From NCBI GenBank assembly GCA_028280715.1, contig JANQLG010000025.1:62001-126000 (forward strand): a DNA stretch of 64,000 nt, read 5' to 3'. Numbering within the stretch: the first letter of the stretch is position 1; every line of letters begins with the position of its first letter. The position numbers and the translations under genes were made by a program. Source of the stretch: Spongiibacteraceae bacterium. Its GTDB lineage: Bacteria; Pseudomonadota; Gammaproteobacteria; Pseudomonadales; Dasaniaceae. The notes beneath the pieces were generated by a model that did not search any database, was not told where the DNA came from, and saw only the letters and a list, made by a program, of their open reading frames with translations. This document shows positions 8,177 through 17,363 of this stretch, in pieces.

Positions 8177-8974
8177 TCAGCAGTTGGCAAAATTGCGCCG
8201 CACATAGGTCGGTTTAAATCCAGCTTTTAAAATATTTTTATAAGAGTGCTGCGGATCGCCTTCAACATCTACACCTGTGCAAGTTAAGGCTTTATCGCAA
8301 CCTTGGGAAAAAGCGTAGGCCAATCGTGCATTCAATAAAGCACTTTGGCAGCCTTTACAACGAAATTCAGGCGCTGTTGCGCCAAAGTCCAGCCAAGCTA
8401 AATTATTCTGAATATACACAGAGCCGGTTCCTGCTACAGTGTCATCTATGATTGCAACAAAGACATGCCAGTGTTCCTGTAAGGATAATTCAGTTAGCCA
8501 GGGTACGGATAAATCACCGAGGTCAAAAGCATCGCAGATAATTTGTGCTGCATCAGCTCGTTCCTGCTCGTTAACCAGCCTTACCGTTAGCGCAGTGTTT
8601 GATTCACTAAAATCTGATTTGGATAGCTCAAATTTCTGCCAGGCTCTGGCTTCAATAAGTGCTCTTTCTTTAAGCCACTGTGTTAATACCGCTGGTTTTG
8701 CATCGGGATGCAGGTGTACAAAATATCGTTCGATAGCATTGTCTTCATAAAAGTTTATCAAAGCATTGAATTCATCCTGGCCAGGTTCTGAATTCAGGCC
8801 TAGACCAATCACTCGATTAATGACAATTGCACTGCGGGGGAGTCGTTTAGCTTGCAGTGCGAATGTGTCTTTGGTTTCTAAACAGCGAATTCCCAGTTCA
8901 CTTCTTAGAGAGCCTTTTGCTGCAGCATATAGGCCTTGCAACGCTTGTAATTCAATATATTCAGATGAAAACAT
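8177..8974 (-). CDS. GNAT family N-acetyltransferase
   Basis: A 265-residue acetyltransferase. The GNAT fold occupies about residues 130-262: VRLVNEQERADAAQII opens the domain, VAIIDDTVAGTGSVYI is the central strand pair, and APEFRCKGCQSALLNARL is motif A, the acetyl-CoA pyrophosphate loop. Motif A is a Cys-containing variant of the usual Q/R-x-x-G-x-G/A. The N-terminal 125 residues look like a degenerate second GNAT-like half, a two-lobe arrangement seen in some family members. The C-terminal part holds GDPQHSYKNILKAGF, another GNAT signature. The substrate is not predictable. It converges on trmH and its small partner, with 9 bases between stops. Confidence 0.78.
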   Translation of the reverse strand: MFSSEYIELQALQGLYAAAKGSLRSELGIRCLETKDTFALQAKRLPRSAIVINRVIGLGLNSEPGQDEFNALINFYEDNAIERYFVHLHPDAKPAVLTQWLKERALIEARAWQKFELSKSDFSESNTALTVRLVNEQERADAAQIICDAFDLGDLSVPWLTELSLQEHWHVFVAIIDDTVAGTGSVYIQNNLAWLDFGATAPEFRCKGCQSALLNARLAYAFSQGCDKALTCTGVDVEGDPQHSYKNILKAGFKPTYVRRNFANC

Positions 8975-9139
8975 GAGTTAGCCTTTCAAATATTTTTATG
9001 CTTGATATTGCTTGTCTTCGTAGCCATTTGATCACCGAAACTACACCGAAACTATGAAATATCTGGATGGCTCAGGTTTTGATGATAATCAGGTTTTATT
9101 GCAATTGGCAGTTACTTTTTTATGGCAGGCCGACGAAGA

Positions 9140-9922
9140 CTAACAGAGAATTTTTTGTGCACGTTGATAGACCTCAGGTGGCATTAACTCTATCGCGGTG
9201 GGGTCGACATATTTAGCGAGTTCATTGCGCACATAGGTTAAACATTCAATACGAGAAAAGCACTTATCGTTAGAGGGTACTACATGCCACATTCTTTCAG
9301 AATGGTTTGTATTGGTTAACATATCCTGGTAAGCCTGTTGATATTCATCCCAGTGCTCGCGGCTATCCAGGTCGGCTGCGGTTAACTTCCATCGTTTATC
9401 CGGTTGATTAAAACGGTTTTGAAAACGTCGTAATTGTTCATCGGCATCGATGGTTAAGAATAGTTTAATCAGAATATCGCCATTATCGACCAACAGTCGT
9501 TCGAATTCGTTAATTTCATGATAGGCCCGACGCCATATGTTTTCTTCCAAAGCGCATTCGACGCGTTCGGTTAATACTCGGCCGTACCAACTGCGATCAA
9601 AGATAACCAGCTGTCCGGCGTGAGGAATGCGTCGCCAAAATCGTTGTAGGTAGTGCCGGGAAAGTTCTTCAGTAGTGGGCGGCCCAATGGGGTAGACTCT
9701 CAGTCCGCGAGGGTCCATCTTATCGACCAAGCGTCGAATCACGCCACCTTTTCCGGCAGCATCAGTTCCCTCCAATACGATGATGGCGCGTTTGCCTGTT
9801 TGGTACAGGCCAAGCTGTAATGCCATTAACTCTGTTTGTAGAGGTGCTAGAGCTTCATTGTATTCCTGCTCTGATAGGGTGGGGTGCTGTAACTGCGATA
9901 GAGACACTTGATGGTTTGACAT
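9140..9922 (-). CDS. ppk2: Polyphosphate kinase 2 family protein
   Basis: A 260-residue PPK2, which transfers phosphate between polyphosphate and nucleotides, typically making NTP or NDP from polyP. Walker A is LEGTDAAGKGG near residues 50-60, the base/phosphate-binding DPRGLRVYPIGPPT follows, and Walker B is IFDRSWYGR near residues 107-115. The lid region contains FNQPDKRWKL. The single-domain length fits class I or III enzymes. The gene lies only 12 bases after the tandem-HAD gene on the same strand, so the two are probably one operon and may act together in phosphate or nucleotide metabolism. Whether it prefers ADP, GDP or AMP cannot be told by eye. Confidence 0.92.
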   Translation of the reverse strand: MSNHQVSLSQLQHPTLSEQEYNEALAPLQTELMALQLGLYQTGKRAIIVLEGTDAAGKGGVIRRLVDKMDPRGLRVYPIGPPTTEELSRHYLQRFWRRIPHAGQLVIFDRSWYGRVLTERVECALEENIWRRAYHEINEFERLLVDNGDILIKLFLTIDADEQLRRFQNRFNQPDKRWKLTAADLDSREHWDEYQQAYQDMLTNTNHSERMWHVVPSNDKCFSRIECLTYVRNELAKYVDPTAIELMPPEVYQRAQKILC

Positions 9923-9934
9923 GAGTTTTCTCTA

Positions 9935-11626
9935 TTATTGGTTTTTAACCCAGCAGGCTAACACGAGTGCCCAGAATTCCGAAAAATCATTTACTACCAC
10001 ATCCGGTTTATGGGGGTGACGTTCAGAGCCAGGGAAGATTTTTTCCAGCCAATCCAGGTCCCATTGTGCGCCATTAAAAAAGACAGCCGTCATACCGGCT
10101 CGTTTCGCGGCAATAATATCAGTAGTGCTATCGCCTACATACCATACTCTAGAGTCTACCGGCATTTCCAAGTGACTTGCCGCTAATAATAATTGGTCGG
10201 GGTGAGGCTTTCGCAGCGGTGTATCATCACCGCAAACATTACAGGCAAACAATTCGCTCCAGCCAGTGCCTTCAACGGCTGCTAATTCATGCTCAAAGAA
10301 TTCCCGGTCGCGATTGGTAATGACTCCGACTAACACCAAATGATTTAACGCTTGTAACATCTGTTTAACTTGTGGCTCAAAGGGCAATACTGAGCCATAG
10401 TGATTGCGGTAATGATGATTAAATAATTTGTGTGCTCGCTGCTTGGCTTCCTGATCTTCGCCAAACAGAACTTCAAAGATATCCGTGCGAGAAATTTTAC
10501 GATCGGATTTTACCTTGGGGTGTAACTGGTTATAGCTTTGAACATATTCAACCAGGCGGGCGTCTTCAGGTGTTTTACTTTGTTCAGGGTTGACCAAACG
10601 ATCCATTAAACCGTGATGTTCAAGTTCAGGCAGCATATCGTCAACTGCATGATACATAGCGTCTAAGGTGTCGACGAGTGTAGCGTGCCAATCAAAAAGA
10701 ATAGCTGTCGGCTGTTGCAAATTGGCAACAGCGGGATGCCAGTCGGGCTCAATGTGTTTGGCTGGGGGTGTTGGATTGTTAAAATGGGGTGGCCTAATAT
10801 CAGTAATATTGGTTTCGAAGACCGAAGAATCCCGCTGTTGTAATTCTTGTAGCAGATCAAATAATTCATCAAAGCTGTCGATGATAACGTCAGGCCATTG
10901 TCCTCCATTTTGAGCAAATAATTGTTCAAGATACTCGTCTTCCAGGCAGGAACCGTTATAGAAAATAGCGGTTACGCCTGCATTTCTTGCAGTGACCATA
11001 TCTTGGTAACTATCACCGACATACCAGCTATGGGTGTTTGGAATTTCATTAATACTATTTAGCGCGGAAAGAATTACTTCCGGATCTGGTTTGTAATTAG
11101 TCACGTCATCAGCGCAGATGGTCGTGTTAATCAACTTGGTCCAATTGCCATCGTCAACTATTTGTAGTTCCCGATCGAGAAATTCACGGCTTCGGTTGGT
11201 GGCGACACAGAGGTTTAACCCCAGTTTTTTTAATGCTTCGAGGTAACTGCCAACGCCTTCCTGAAAGGGGCGAATCATTCCGTAGTACTTCCGATAACAT
11301 TCGTTGTAGGCTTTATGTGCTACATTTTTAGCTTCGACATTGTCACCAAAAATGGCATTAAAAATATCTGTTCTGGATACTCGACGTTCTGCCAAAATTT
11401 TGGGATGTAAACGGCGAAAGATCCGAATATAACGAACCAGCTTGACGTCATTCGGCGACCGGCATTGATCTTCCGGTAATAATTGGTGGACCAAATCTAG
11501 ATCTTCCAGTTGTGGTAGCATCTCTTCCATGGCTTCAAACATGGCATCCAGGGTATCTACCAGTGTGCCATGCCAGTCAAACAACAGGGTGGTTGGTGCA
11601 GGTAAATTATTATTGATAATTTTCAT
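9935..11626 (-). CDS. Tandem HAD-like hydrolase (two fused HAD domains with D-W-H motif I)
   Basis: A 563-residue protein made of two homologous haloacid-dehalogenase domains, about residues 12-265 and 306-560, joined by a Pro-rich linker. Both repeats share FDWH(G/A)TLVDTLDAM, SRTDIF, TNR.REF, a Lys-Pro pair and GDS..D. Motif I is Asp17-Trp-His19 in the first and Asp312-Trp-His314 in the second. The nucleophilic Asp is kept, but the usual general acid/base Asp at +2 is His in both. Phosphonatases have Ala at this place, so a phosphonatase-like mechanism or altered chemistry is possible. Motifs II (Thr143), III (Lys179) and IV (GDS) are intact. It is probably co-transcribed with ppk2. The substrate is unknown. 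Confidence 0.87.
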   Translation of the reverse strand: MKIINNNLPAPTTLLFDWHGTLVDTLDAMFEAMEEMLPQLEDLDLVHQLLPEDQCRSPNDVKLVRYIRIFRRLHPKILAERRVSRTDIFNAIFGDNVEAKNVAHKAYNECYRKYYGMIRPFQEGVGSYLEALKKLGLNLCVATNRSREFLDRELQIVDDGNWTKLINTTICADDVTNYKPDPEVILSALNSINEIPNTHSWYVGDSYQDMVTARNAGVTAIFYNGSCLEDEYLEQLFAQNGGQWPDVIIDSFDELFDLLQELQQRDSSVFETNITDIRPPHFNNPTPPAKHIEPDWHPAVANLQQPTAILFDWHATLVDTLDAMYHAVDDMLPELEHHGLMDRLVNPEQSKTPEDARLVEYVQSYNQLHPKVKSDRKISRTDIFEVLFGEDQEAKQRAHKLFNHHYRNHYGSVLPFEPQVKQMLQALNHLVLVGVITNRDREFFEHELAAVEGTGWSELFACNVCGDDTPLRKPHPDQLLLAASHLEMPVDSRVWYVGDSTTDIIAAKRAGMTAVFFNGAQWDLDWLEKIFPGSERHPHKPDVVVNDFSEFWALVLACWVKNQ

Positions 11627-11772
11627 AGATAGCTAACTTCTTCCAATGACGGCCTCTACTTCATTGTAGGTCATTCTGCCTGAATTGAAGATATAGAACA
11701 TTCTTTCTGAAAAAATCAGTCAACCTTTTTAAATGCATGATAATCACCTACAGTTAGTATAAGGGTGAAAGA

Positions 11773-14700
11773 ATGCATCTTCTCATGAGACATTCCATTC
11801 GTAAGGCTATTCTCGAGGTAACACATGCTGATGAACATGCTGTTGTTACTGATCTATTACAGCAATATTCCTTAAGTGATTCTGCCAGAGAAAGAATAAT
11901 TCAAAGAGCTAGGCAGCTAGTCGCTACATGCCGTCAAGATAAAAAATCCAAAAGTGGTCTGGATGCATTTTTGCAAGAGTTCGGGTTGTCCAATAAAGAA
12001 GGTGTAGCATTAATGTGCCTGGCCGAATCCTTGTTGAGAATACCTGATAGAGAAACCGCTGATCGATTAATTGCTGAAAAAATACAGTCTGGTGATTGGC
12101 ATAGCCATTTAGGACATTCCGATTCGCTGTTTGTGAATGCATCTGTTTGGGGGTTGATGTTAACAGGAAAACTATTTGATCTTGATCCTGATATTACTCA
12201 AGAAACACCGTCATGGATGAAACGATTAACAACCAGGTTGAGTGAGCCTGTTGTGAGAACAGCGTTGAATCAGGCTATGAAAATAATGAGTGATCAATTT
12301 GTTCTCGGTAGAACCATTGAGGAAGGTATCACTCGTGGAGAGCAAGAGAATGAGAGCGACATGTGTTTTTCCTTTGATATGCTGGGTGAGTCTGCGCGCT
12401 CAGAAACACAGGCAAAAAAATATTTCGATGCTTATAGTCATGCAATAAATGTGATAGGTGAAACTAATAAAAATACGGATATTTATCATGCCAATGGTAT
12501 TTCTGTAAAACTTTCGGCATTGCATCCTCGTTACCATTACTCCCATATGAATGCGGTTATGTCTGAACTGTTACCGCGTATCAAATCCTTATGCTTGCAG
12601 GCGAAGTCATACAATATTGGTTTAAGCATCGATGCCGAAGAGGCATCACGTTTGGAAATTTCGCTAGATATTTTTGAGTCATTGGCGCGAGATACAGCGT
12701 TACAGGGGTGGCAAGGGCTAGGATTTGTTTTGCAAGCCTACCAAAAGAGAGCGCCCTTGGTGGCAGAGTGGTTAATTGAGCTGGCCAAAAAAACTGATCG
12801 TCGATTAATGGTTCGACTGGTTAAAGGTGCGTATTGGGATGCGGAAATTAAACATGCGCAGGAAAAAGGTTTTAAGGATTATCCCGTTTTTACCCGCAAG
12901 CCAAATACAGATCTGTGTTATCAACATTGCGCGCTGACTTTATTGAATGCATCACAACAAATCTATCCACAATTTGCCACACATAATGCCTATACAGCGG
13001 CGATGATTATAGAAATAGCAGGTGATAAGCCCTTTGAATTTCAACGCCTACATGGAATGGGGCATATTCTCTATCGACAATTGCAACAACAATTTTCAGA
13101 CTGCACTACACCGATTCGTGTGTATGCGCCCATTGGTGTTCATCAGGATTTATTACCTTATCTAGTGCGACGTTTGTTGGAGAACGGCGCCAACAGTTCC
13201 TTTGTTAATCGGTTTTTAGATGATGAGACTGCCATTGATGACTTGATTCAGGATACTATTAGCCAGGTGCAAAAAAGTTTTCCTTATCGGCATCCGTCTA
13301 TTCCTATCCCCGCTGATATTTTTTGTACAGTAGGAGAAGACAGAAAAAACTCGCAGGGTATTAATCTTGACTGTTCTTATTCCTGCGACAGATTGCTTAA
13401 ACAAATGAAACAGGCTAGTAAAAAAAACGAGCAGGTTTTTCCCGTAATTAATGGCGAAGCTGTGTACGGTGAAGGGGCAATCGCTATTCGCAACCCCGCC
13501 AATACGCAGCAAATCCTCGGTCACTATTCAGAGCCTTCTGAAGAGATGATTGAAAAGGCATTGGAATTTGCAACACAAGTCTATTCTGAGTGGAATGCAG
13601 TAGGTGCAATGCATCGATCTGAAATACTGAGATGTGCTGCCGATTTACTAGAAGCTGATATGCCTCAACTAATGAGTGTGATTATCGCAGAAGCGGGTCG
13701 AACTATTGCTGACGCATTATCGGAGGTGCGTGAAGCTGCTGACTTCTGTCGCTATTATGCGCTGCATGCTGAACAGATATTGACTAATAAAACTCAGTTG
13801 CAGGGTCGAGGTGTGTTTTTATGTATTAGCCCCTGGAATTTTCCGTTAGCGATTTTTGTGGGGCAAATAGCAGCAGCTTTGGTGGCGGGTAATAGTGTTA
13901 TCGCAAAACCTGCAGAGCAAACATCATTAATTGCTTTGCGTGCTATCGAGTTGTTTCATCAAGCGGGAGTGCCGGAGGCCGTATTGCACTTATTGCCTGG
14001 TAACGGTGCAAGTATAGGTGGACAGTTAATTTCCGATGATCGAGTGGCGGGTGTGACTTTTACCGGCTCTACCGAAACGGCTCAATTGATTAATCAACAA
14101 TTGCTAAAAAGGGATGGCAAACTAATTCCTTTTATTGCCGAAACTGGCGGTCAGAATTGCATGATTGTTGATTCTTCGGCATTGCTTGAGCAAGTAGTCG
14201 ATGATGTGATTGCCTCTGCTTTCTTAAGTGCAGGACAGCGTTGTTCATCTTTACGCGTCTTATTTTTACAAGAGGATATTGCCGATAGTTTATTGACACT
14301 GCTTAAGGGTGCAATGGCATCGCTAGTTATTGGCGATCCTTCGAAGCTGTCAACAGATATTGGTCCGGTGATTGATCAGCAGGCATTAAAGGTGCTGAAT
14401 GATCATATTAAGACGATGAAACGAGAAGGTCGTTTAATAGCTTCGTTAGATATTTCTTCGGATAGGTTAAATGAAAATGTAAAAGGTTGGTTCTGTGCGC
14501 CTCATCTATTTGAAATTGATTCGTTGTCACAACTACAGCGAGAAGTTTTTGGCCCTATTTTGCACGTAATTCGTTATCAATCTGATGCATTAAGCGATGT
14601 TATTCAGCAAATTAATGCCACTGGATATGGTTTGACCTTGGGAGTGCACAGTCGAGTTGAAACCTTTGCTGAATATGTTTTTCAGCATACTCATGTTGGG

Positions 14701-15477
14701 AACACGTATGTGAATCGAAATATGATTGGCGCTGTTGTCGGTGTCAATCCCTTTGGTGGCAAAGGATTATCTGGCACGGGGCCAAAGGCTGGTGGCCCTT
14801 ATTATTTATATCGTTTTACTTGTCCTGAGCAATCAACGATTAGCGTATCCACTGAAGAAGGTGAGCAAGAAAAATTTTCAATTGATGTTCCATTAAACGC
14901 TAGACTTAACCGTGCTGTTTTAACGGCTATCCAAAATATGGTGGGCGTTGTGAGTGAGAAATTGCGTAGATCTCAGTATTTATCAGGGCCTACAGGAGAG
15001 TTTAATACGCTAACACTTATTCCAAGAGGTGCCCTTGTTCTAATAATCAAGGGCACGTTTTCTTATCGGGATTTTATCGAATTAGCGGCAGCTTTGTCGG
15101 TTGGCTGCAGTGTGTTGGTTGGTGGAATGACTAAGAAAAATGCATTTGAGAGTCTTGTTTCTGCTTTAACGGAATATGATTTTCCGGTTACTGCTATGCA
15201 AATGCTGAAACCCAACGAGTGGTTAAAAATAATACATGACGGCGATATAGCAGGTGTTATCTGTAGTCGTGAACATGAATGGTTTGAAGACATTAAAAAA
15301 CAGTTAGCGCGTCGGCAGGGAGCAATTCTGCCCCTCGTTGATTCCAATGAGTTATCAAATCTTAATGATGATGCTTTTTGGACAGGGCATTTAACCCGAT
15401 TTATGACCGAGAAAACCTATACTGACAATCTGGTTGCCAGAGGTGGGAATACTCAGTTGTTTAACCTTCCAGAATAA
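11773..15477 (+). CDS. putA: Bifunctional proline dehydrogenase / L-glutamate gamma-semialdehyde dehydrogenase
   Basis: PutA of 1234 residues, which oxidises proline to glutamate in two FAD- and NAD-dependent steps at the inner membrane face. The N-terminal arm and PRODH barrel (about 1-510) include DAEEASRLEISLDIFE, LVKGAYWDAEIK, FATHN and the final RRLLENGANSSFVNR. The aldehyde dehydrogenase domain (about 560-1030) has the PWNFPLAIF, FTGST, AETGGQN (Glu) and SAGQRCSSLR (catalytic Cys) motifs. A C-terminal ALDH-like lobe ends with FNTLTLIPRG. The ribbon-helix-helix DNA-binding domain of E. coli PutA is missing at the N-terminus, so it is probably not autoregulatory. The neighbouring Lrp-type gene, whose stop codon directly abuts this one, is the likely regulator. 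Confidence 0.96.
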   Translation: MHLLMRHSIRKAILEVTHADEHAVVTDLLQQYSLSDSARERIIQRARQLVATCRQDKKSKSGLDAFLQEFGLSNKEGVALMCLAESLLRIPDRETADRLIAEKIQSGDWHSHLGHSDSLFVNASVWGLMLTGKLFDLDPDITQETPSWMKRLTTRLSEPVVRTALNQAMKIMSDQFVLGRTIEEGITRGEQENESDMCFSFDMLGESARSETQAKKYFDAYSHAINVIGETNKNTDIYHANGISVKLSALHPRYHYSHMNAVMSELLPRIKSLCLQAKSYNIGLSIDAEEASRLEISLDIFESLARDTALQGWQGLGFVLQAYQKRAPLVAEWLIELAKKTDRRLMVRLVKGAYWDAEIKHAQEKGFKDYPVFTRKPNTDLCYQHCALTLLNASQQIYPQFATHNAYTAAMIIEIAGDKPFEFQRLHGMGHILYRQLQQQFSDCTTPIRVYAPIGVHQDLLPYLVRRLLENGANSSFVNRFLDDETAIDDLIQDTISQVQKSFPYRHPSIPIPADIFCTVGEDRKNSQGINLDCSYSCDRLLKQMKQASKKNEQVFPVINGEAVYGEGAIAIRNPANTQQILGHYSEPSEEMIEKALEFATQVYSEWNAVGAMHRSEILRCAADLLEADMPQLMSVIIAEAGRTIADALSEVREAADFCRYYALHAEQILTNKTQLQGRGVFLCISPWNFPLAIFVGQIAAALVAGNSVIAKPAEQTSLIALRAIELFHQAGVPEAVLHLLPGNGASIGGQLISDDRVAGVTFTGSTETAQLINQQLLKRDGKLIPFIAETGGQNCMIVDSSALLEQVVDDVIASAFLSAGQRCSSLRVLFLQEDIADSLLTLLKGAMASLVIGDPSKLSTDIGPVIDQQALKVLNDHIKTMKREGRLIASLDISSDRLNENVKGWFCAPHLFEIDSLSQLQREVFGPILHVIRYQSDALSDVIQQINATGYGLTLGVHSRVETFAEYVFQHTHVGNTYVNRNMIGAVVGVNPFGGKGLSGTGPKAGGPYYLYRFTCPEQSTISVSTEEGEQEKFSIDVPLNARLNRAVLTAIQNMVGVVSEKLRRSQYLSGPTGEFNTLTLIPRGALVLIIKGTFSYRDFIELAAALSVGCSVLVGGMTKKNAFESLVSALTEYDFPVTAMQMLKPNEWLKIIHDGDIAGVICSREHEWFEDIKKQLARRQGAILPLVDSNELSNLNDDAFWTGHLTRFMTEKTYTDNLVARGGNTQLFNLPE

Positions 15478-15936
15478 TTACAAAGGCAGCGACGTGTGTT
15501 TGGTCACTGTGCGCAAACTAAAGCTGGAGCGAACACGTGAAACATGGGGTAATTTTGTTAGTGCGTCGTGGTGCACGCGCTCGTAGTCCTTGATATCTCT
15601 GATAACCACTCTTACCAAATAATCGTATTCGCCTGACATTAAATAGCATTCCATCACTTCGGGAATCTTGCTAGCTTCCTGCTCAAATTCAGCTAAGTCT
15701 TCCTGGTTTTGGCTGGTTAGTGTTATCTCAACAAAGACATTACCGGCTATACCAACAGCTTCCTGATTAACGATCATGGTGTAGCGTTCAATCACCCCGG
15801 AATCTTCCAGCGCTTTCACGCGTCTCAGGCAGGCTGATTCGGAGAGATTGACCTTCTCCGCCAGGGCGACATTGCTTAACTTACCGTTGTTTTGCAGTGC
15901 TTTCAGAATGGTCCGATCTGTTCTATTAATCGCCAT
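15478..15936 (-). CDS. Lrp/AsnC family transcriptional regulator
   Basis: A 152-residue regulator from the ATG at 15936. The N-terminal winged helix (LDRT-like start NRTDRTILKALQNNGKLSN, then LSESACLRRVKALEDSGVI) precedes a RAM/AsnC effector domain with YLMSGEYDYLVRV and the C-terminal VRSSFSLRTV. A second Met at 15948 and a much longer reading frame to 16044 exist, but the conserved region begins at MAINRTD. It converges on putA, with abutting stops, and is divergent from ald across about 170 bases. Relatives called PutR, AldR or BkdR sense amino acids, so control of putA and ald by proline or alanine is a reasonable inference. Confidence 0.9.
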   Translation of the reverse strand: MAINRTDRTILKALQNNGKLSNVALAEKVNLSESACLRRVKALEDSGVIERYTMIVNQEAVGIAGNVFVEITLTSQNQEDLAEFEQEASKIPEVMECYLMSGEYDYLVRVVIRDIKDYERVHHDALTKLPHVSRVRSSFSLRTVTKHTSLPL

Positions 15937-16109
15937 AATATACGTCATACAGTTATTAAAATTTATACTTAGCAAGAATCTTGCATTTATCGTAGTTAAA
16001 GCACGGAATAATGCAATAATCTTTAACGCCTTTTTCTTTATCATTTAGGTCATGGCTGGTTGTGAATAGTGCAGTTGAGATTGGCTGTGAAAATGTGGGA
16101 GCAAAGGTG

Positions 16110-17225
16110 ATGAAAGTCGGTGTACCTAAAGAGATTAAGAATCATGAATACAGGATTGGTTTATCTCCATCTTCGGTCAAAGAGTTAATAACGTATGGCC
16201 ATGATGTGATCGTCGAGCGCGATGGTGGTCTGGCGATTGGTTTTGATGATGAGCAATATCGTGCTGCTGGTGCAAGGATTGCCGATACCGCAGATGAGAT
16301 CTTTGCTACAGCAGATATGATCGTGAAGGTAAAAGAGCCACAGCCCGAAGAATGCCGTCAGTTACGTGAAAACCAATTACTGTTTACCTATTTGCACTTG
16401 GCCCCTGATCCAGAGCAAGCTCGACTACTGATCAAATCCGGGGCGACCTGCATTGCCTACGAAACCGTAACTGATTCACAAGGTGGCTTGCCTTTATTGG
16501 CGCCGATGAGTGAGGTGGCTGGCCGAATGTCCATTCAAGCAGCGGCCTATCATCTGGAAAAGGCGCAGGGTGGGGCAGGAATATTATTAGGCGGGGTGCC
16601 AGGCACAGAGTCGGGAAGAGTGTTGATTATCGGTGGCGGGGTTGTTGGCACCAATGCCGCGTATATGGCTGTGGGTATGGGGGCGGAAGTGACGTTGTTG
16701 GACCGTTCTTTGCCGCGCCTGAGAGAGCTGGATGCGGTGTTTGGGAACAAAATCAAAACGGTTTATTCCACAGTGGATGCGATTGAAAACTATGCCGCCA
16801 ATTCGGATGTGATAATTGGTGGTGTGCTCATACCGGGTGCCTCTGCACCAAAACTCATTCATCAAGGTCATTTAAACACCATGCGCAGAGGGTCAGTTAT
16901 TGTTGATGTTGCCATTGATCAAGGCGGATGCTTTGACACATCGCGACCTACCACTCATCAAGAGCCAACTTACATTGTTGATGGAGTGGTGCATTATTGT
17001 GTGGCTAATATTCCGGGTGGGGTTGCGCGTACGTCAACTATCGCTTTGAATAATGCAACCTTGCCCTTTGTGTTAGCGTTAGCCAATAAAGGCGTAATTA
17101 ATGCGATGAATGATGATCACTATTTGGCAGATGGTCTGAATGTGCATGCTGGGCTGGTAACACATAAAGCAGTGGCTGATGCATTGGGGTATGAATATGT
17201 ACCACGACAGTATGCATTTTCTTGA
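16110..17225 (+). CDS. ald: Alanine dehydrogenase
   Basis: NAD-dependent oxidative deamination of L-alanine to pyruvate and ammonium. The 371-residue protein begins MKVGVPKEIKNHEYRIGLSP, the standard Ald start. GGAG at about 16097-16100 sits 9 bases ahead of the ATG and supports it over an upstream in-frame GTG at 16062. Visible signatures are FTYLHLAPD with the active-site His, LLAPMSEVAGRMS, the Rossmann loop IIGGGVVGTNAA near residues 171-182, and NIPGGVARTST. It is divergent from the Lrp-type regulator. Together with putA this gives a small block for using amino acids as carbon and nitrogen sources. Confidence 0.96.
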   Translation: MKVGVPKEIKNHEYRIGLSPSSVKELITYGHDVIVERDGGLAIGFDDEQYRAAGARIADTADEIFATADMIVKVKEPQPEECRQLRENQLLFTYLHLAPDPEQARLLIKSGATCIAYETVTDSQGGLPLLAPMSEVAGRMSIQAAAYHLEKAQGGAGILLGGVPGTESGRVLIIGGGVVGTNAAYMAVGMGAEVTLLDRSLPRLRELDAVFGNKIKTVYSTVDAIENYAANSDVIIGGVLIPGASAPKLIHQGHLNTMRRGSVIVDVAIDQGGCFDTSRPTTHQEPTYIVDGVVHYCVANIPGGVARTSTIALNNATLPFVLALANKGVINAMNDDHYLADGLNVHAGLVTHKAVADALGYEYVPRQYAFS

Positions 17226-17363
17226 GTGGTTTTTTTAATGCAGGTCTAATTTCTCTACTGCAGTTTGATTTAGTTCTGTGGATAAAAAATCAACATATAC
17301 TAATTGTTGGTTGGGGTGTCAGGTTGACTACAGAAAAACTATTTTTAAAAGCATTCATTTAGC

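Noticed and set aside
15063-15347. Antisense frame inside putA
   Set aside because: It overlaps the conserved C-terminal part of putA on the other strand and has no ribosome-binding site or motif.
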